This document shows, piece by piece, positions 61,778 to 64,000 of a stretch of DNA of 64,000 nt. Under the pieces are notes generated by a model. It did not search any database. It was not told where the DNA came from and saw only the letters and a program-made list of their open reading frames with translations. The DNA is from Tardibacter chloracetimidivorans. Its GTDB lineage: Bacteria > Pseudomonadota > Alphaproteobacteria > Sphingomonadales > Sphingomonadaceae. The first letter of the stretch is position 1, and each line of letters begins with the position of its first letter. Made by a program: the position numbers and the translations under genes. The DNA lies in assembly GCF_001890385.1 (NCBI RefSeq), contig NZ_CP018221.1, forward strand, positions 3,297,001-3,361,000, read 5' to 3'.

Positions 61778-62962
61778 ATGCAGCATGATCCGGTCATCAT
61801 CGCCAGCTACGCCCGCACGCCGATGGGCGGCTTCCAAGGCGCCTTGGCGGGCCTGCGGGCCACTGAATTGGGTGCGGCGGCGGTCAGGGCGGCGGTCGAG
61901 CGCGCTGACGTATCGGCCGATATCATCGAACGCATCTATATGGGGTGCGTGCTGTCCGCCGGCCTAGGCCAGGCGCCAGCGCGGCAAGTGGCGCTGGCCG
62001 CAGGGTTGGGTCTCAATATCCAGGCGACCACGGTCAACAAGATGTGCGGGTCGGGGATGCAGGCCGCGATCATGGCGCAGGAGGCGCTCGCCTCCGGGGC
62101 AGTGGATGTCGTCATCGCCGGCGGCATGGAGAGCATGACCAACGCGCCCTATGCGCTGCCCAAGCATCGCGCTGGCGCGCGCATCGGTCACGACCGCATC
62201 ATCGACACCATGATGATGGATGGCCTCGAGGATGCCTATGAGCCGGGCAAGGCGATGGGCGTCTTCGCCGAAGCGGCGGTGCGAGACTATCAGTTCACCC
62301 GCGAGGATCAGGACGCTTACGCCATCCGGTCGCTCGATCGCGCCCGTGCCGCGATTGCCGGCGGCGCCTTCACACGCGAGATCACACCGGTAACGGTCAA
62401 GGGCCGAGGCGGTAACACGCTCGTCGATACGGATGAGCAGCCAGCCAAGGCCAGGCCGACGAATATCCCTTCTCTCAAACCTGCTTTCGTCGAGGGAGGG
62501 ACCATCACGGCCGCCAACGCGTCCTCGATCTCGGATGGCGCAGCCGCCCTGGTCATGACCCGCGCCAGCGTCGCGGACAGATTGGGAATCAAGGCAGTTG
62601 CGAGAGTGGTGGCCACCGCCGCACATGCACACGAACCAGCCAAGTTCACGACCGCGCCGGTGCCCGCGATGCGCAAGCTGTTGGACAAGGCGGGCTGGTC
62701 GGTTACGGACGTTGATCTGTTCGAGGTCAACGAGGCGTTTGCCGTCGTCGCCATGATCGCGGCCAGGGAACTGGCCATCCCGGCGGAGAAGCTGAATGTC
62801 AATGGCGGCGCGACTGCACTTGGCCATCCCATCGGCGCATCGGGCGCGCGCATTCTGGCGACGCTGATGAGCGCGCTCGAAACGCGAGGCTTCAGGCGGG
62901 GCGTCGCCAGCCTCTGCATTGGCGGAGGAGAGGCGACCGCCATGGCGATCGAACTGGTCTGA
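61778..62962 (+). CDS. Thiolase (acetyl-CoA C-acyltransferase)
   Basis: This 394-residue thiolase has the nucleophilic cysteine in NKMCGSGMQAA (Cys90), the active-site histidine in NGGATALGHPIGASGAR and the second cysteine in ASLCIGGGEATA. Both ATG 61772 and 61778 are in frame; AAGGA is seven bases before the second, so 61778 is preferred. It cleaves a 3-ketoacyl-CoA, releasing acetyl-CoA or propionyl-CoA, or makes the reverse condensation. Confidence 0.95.
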   Translation: MQHDPVIIASYARTPMGGFQGALAGLRATELGAAAVRAAVERADVSADIIERIYMGCVLSAGLGQAPARQVALAAGLGLNIQATTVNKMCGSGMQAAIMAQEALASGAVDVVIAGGMESMTNAPYALPKHRAGARIGHDRIIDTMMMDGLEDAYEPGKAMGVFAEAAVRDYQFTREDQDAYAIRSLDRARAAIAGGAFTREITPVTVKGRGGNTLVDTDEQPAKARPTNIPSLKPAFVEGGTITAANASSISDGAAALVMTRASVADRLGIKAVARVVATAAHAHEPAKFTTAPVPAMRKLLDKAGWSVTDVDLFEVNEAFAVVAMIAARELAIPAEKLNVNGGATALGHPIGASGARILATLMSALETRGFRRGVASLCIGGGEATAMAIELV

Positions 62963-62973
62963 GGGCAGGAGGA

Positions 62974-63735
62974 ATGGATATCGAGGGTGTAGCGGCGATC
63001 GTCACCGGCGGCGCATCAGGATTGGGCAGGGCGACCGCACAGATGTTGGCGGCGCAGGGGGCAAAAGTTGCCGTCTTTGATCTCAACGCGGAGGCGGGGC
63101 AGGAGACGGCGCTCGCGATCGGCGGCCGGTATGTCGCCGTCAATGTCTCGGATGACGCCAGCGTGACGGCCGGGCTGGATGAGGCGGAGGCGTCGCATGG
63201 CGTGGCACGCATCCTGGTCAATTGCGCAGGGATTGCGCGCGCCGCAAAAACGGTGGGCAAGGAAAATGCGCCGCATCCCTTTGCGACGTTCGCAGCGACC
63301 ATTTCGGTAAATCTGATTGGTACCTTTAATGTCATCTCGAAATTCGCGGCGCGGCTCGCTGCGGAGGAGCCCGTTGACGGCGAGCGCGGTGTGATCGTCA
63401 ACACCGCGTCGGTCGCGGCGTATGACGGCCAGATCGGGCAGGCAGCCTATGCCGCGTCAAAGGGGGGCGTGGTCGGCATGACCCTGCCGATCGCACGCGA
63501 TTTGGCGGGCCATAAAATCCGCGTCATGACGATCGCCCCCGGCATTTTCCTGACGCCGATGGTGGAAGGCTTTCCGCAGCATGTCCAAGATGACCTGGGC
63601 GCGCAGGTGCCGCATCCAAGCCGTTTGGGCAATCCCGCCGAATATGCGCAGCTCGTTGAAGCGATCCTTGGCAACCCGATGCTCAATGGAGAAGTGATCC
63701 GGCTCGACGGCGCAATCCGCATGGCTCCCCGCTGA
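62974..63735 (+). CDS. SDR of the HSD10 (3-hydroxyacyl-CoA dehydrogenase type 2) group
   Basis: The 253-residue SDR has AIVTGGASGLGRATAQMLAA, the acidic NAD-selecting FDLNAEAG, VNCAGIARAAKTVGKENAPH, and the catalytic serine and tyrosine in NTASVAAYDGQIGQAAYAAS with the following lysine. APGIFLTPMVEGFP and RLGNPAEYAQLVEAI are typical of 17-beta-HSD type 10. These oxidise short, often 2-methyl-branched 3-hydroxyacyl-CoAs. It lies 11 bp after the thiolase and is the last gene seen in the operon. Confidence 0.92.
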   Translation: MDIEGVAAIVTGGASGLGRATAQMLAAQGAKVAVFDLNAEAGQETALAIGGRYVAVNVSDDASVTAGLDEAEASHGVARILVNCAGIARAAKTVGKENAPHPFATFAATISVNLIGTFNVISKFAARLAAEEPVDGERGVIVNTASVAAYDGQIGQAAYAASKGGVVGMTLPIARDLAGHKIRVMTIAPGIFLTPMVEGFPQHVQDDLGAQVPHPSRLGNPAEYAQLVEAILGNPMLNGEVIRLDGAIRMAPR

Positions 63736-64000
63736 TTCCCGCAACTTGGGCAACCTTAAGAAAAGATCCACCTGACATGTGCCGATCCAGGAGCACCGGC
63801 GGCGCGCGAGTGATATCAGTTCCAAACCCTATGTTTGTACGGGTCCGGCTTGAGGCGGGCTTGCTTCTCCGGTGGCCTAACCCGTGCGCGCCTGCCGCGT
63901 CGACGGGGCGCCAAGTGCTTCCAAAGACAATCGGGTACTATCCTTTTTCAGGTGTCACGACCCGACGAAGCAATGGCCTGTCGCTCGATTGGCATTCCAT
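63736..64000. other. Gene-free end of the window
   Basis: No coding sequence, terminator with T-run, or copy of the 41-nt module was found in these 265 bases. The operon may continue or end beyond the window. Confidence 0.5.

Noticed and set aside
1-64000. CRISPR arrays, rRNA or tRNA genes, complete insertion sequences
   Set aside because: No regularly spaced direct repeats, no tRNA-like cloverleaf and no transposase-like protein were seen when reading both strands by eye; short degenerate elements could still be missed.

Overview
The window looks like a chromosomal segment of a GC-rich, flagellated alphaproteobacterium, most likely a sphingomonad. This rests on the lapA-pyrF-trpF-trpB-trpA-accD-folC gene order, a 41-residue ykgO-type ribosomal protein L36, the many TonB-dependent receptors and aromatic-catabolism genes, and sigma-54-controlled flagellar operons. 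No rRNA gene is present to confirm the genus, so the assignment is an inference.

Region 1 (1-5286) holds the start of a LysR regulator, divergent malate synthase G (glcB), and a small DUF2946-like protein next to a TonB-dependent receptor. A strong hairpin terminator follows. Region 2 (5332-21668) is a nearly complete flagellar basal-body and export cluster: fliE-F-G-H-I-J, then fliK-L-M-N-O-P-Q-R-flhB, then fliD-fliS and a small fliT-position protein. A convergent sigma-54 activator with no receiver domain closes it. Two textbook -24/-12 promoters head the first two operons. fliP carries an in-frame palindromic repeat inside the n-region of its signal peptide. Region 3 (21799-31496) is core metabolism: folC, accD, trpA, trpB, trpF, pyrF, lapA, an M14-like peptidase, a DUF4136 lipoprotein, a metallophosphatase, L36, a HAD phosphatase and a tiny membrane protein.

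Region 4 (about 31500-64000) is an accessory island with less extreme codon use and several gene relics. It opens with a relaxase-tail-like remnant. A divergent Lrp/AsnC regulator and a 2-oxoacid dehydrogenase E1/E2 pair come next. The rest is a large catabolic cluster. On the minus strand are a TonB receptor, dienelactone-type hydrolase, MFS permease, ACMSD-like decarboxylase, extradiol dioxygenase, Rieske oxygenase, beta-keto-acid cleavage enzyme (BKACE), FAH-family hydrolase, AMACR/CaiB enzyme, SDR, GST, two NTF2-like proteins and an EthD protein. On the plus strand are an epimerase-like SDR, an HsaA/HpaB-type flavin monooxygenase with its reductase, a second ACMSD-like protein, a cyclase-type hydrolase, acyl-CoA synthetase, acyl-CoA dehydrogenase, thiolase and an HSD10-like SDR.

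The most notable observation is a 41-nt module with fixed internal spacing. It lies upstream of four minus-strand operons and of the plus-strand monooxygenase operon, with a weaker sixth copy before the EthD operon. It ties the scattered operons into one apparent regulon whose regulator is not in the window. The gene content suggests uptake of a hydrophobic aromatic compound, ring hydroxylation, meta-cleavage, and CoA-dependent breakdown of a possibly alpha-methyl-branched side chain. The substrate cannot be read from sequence alone.
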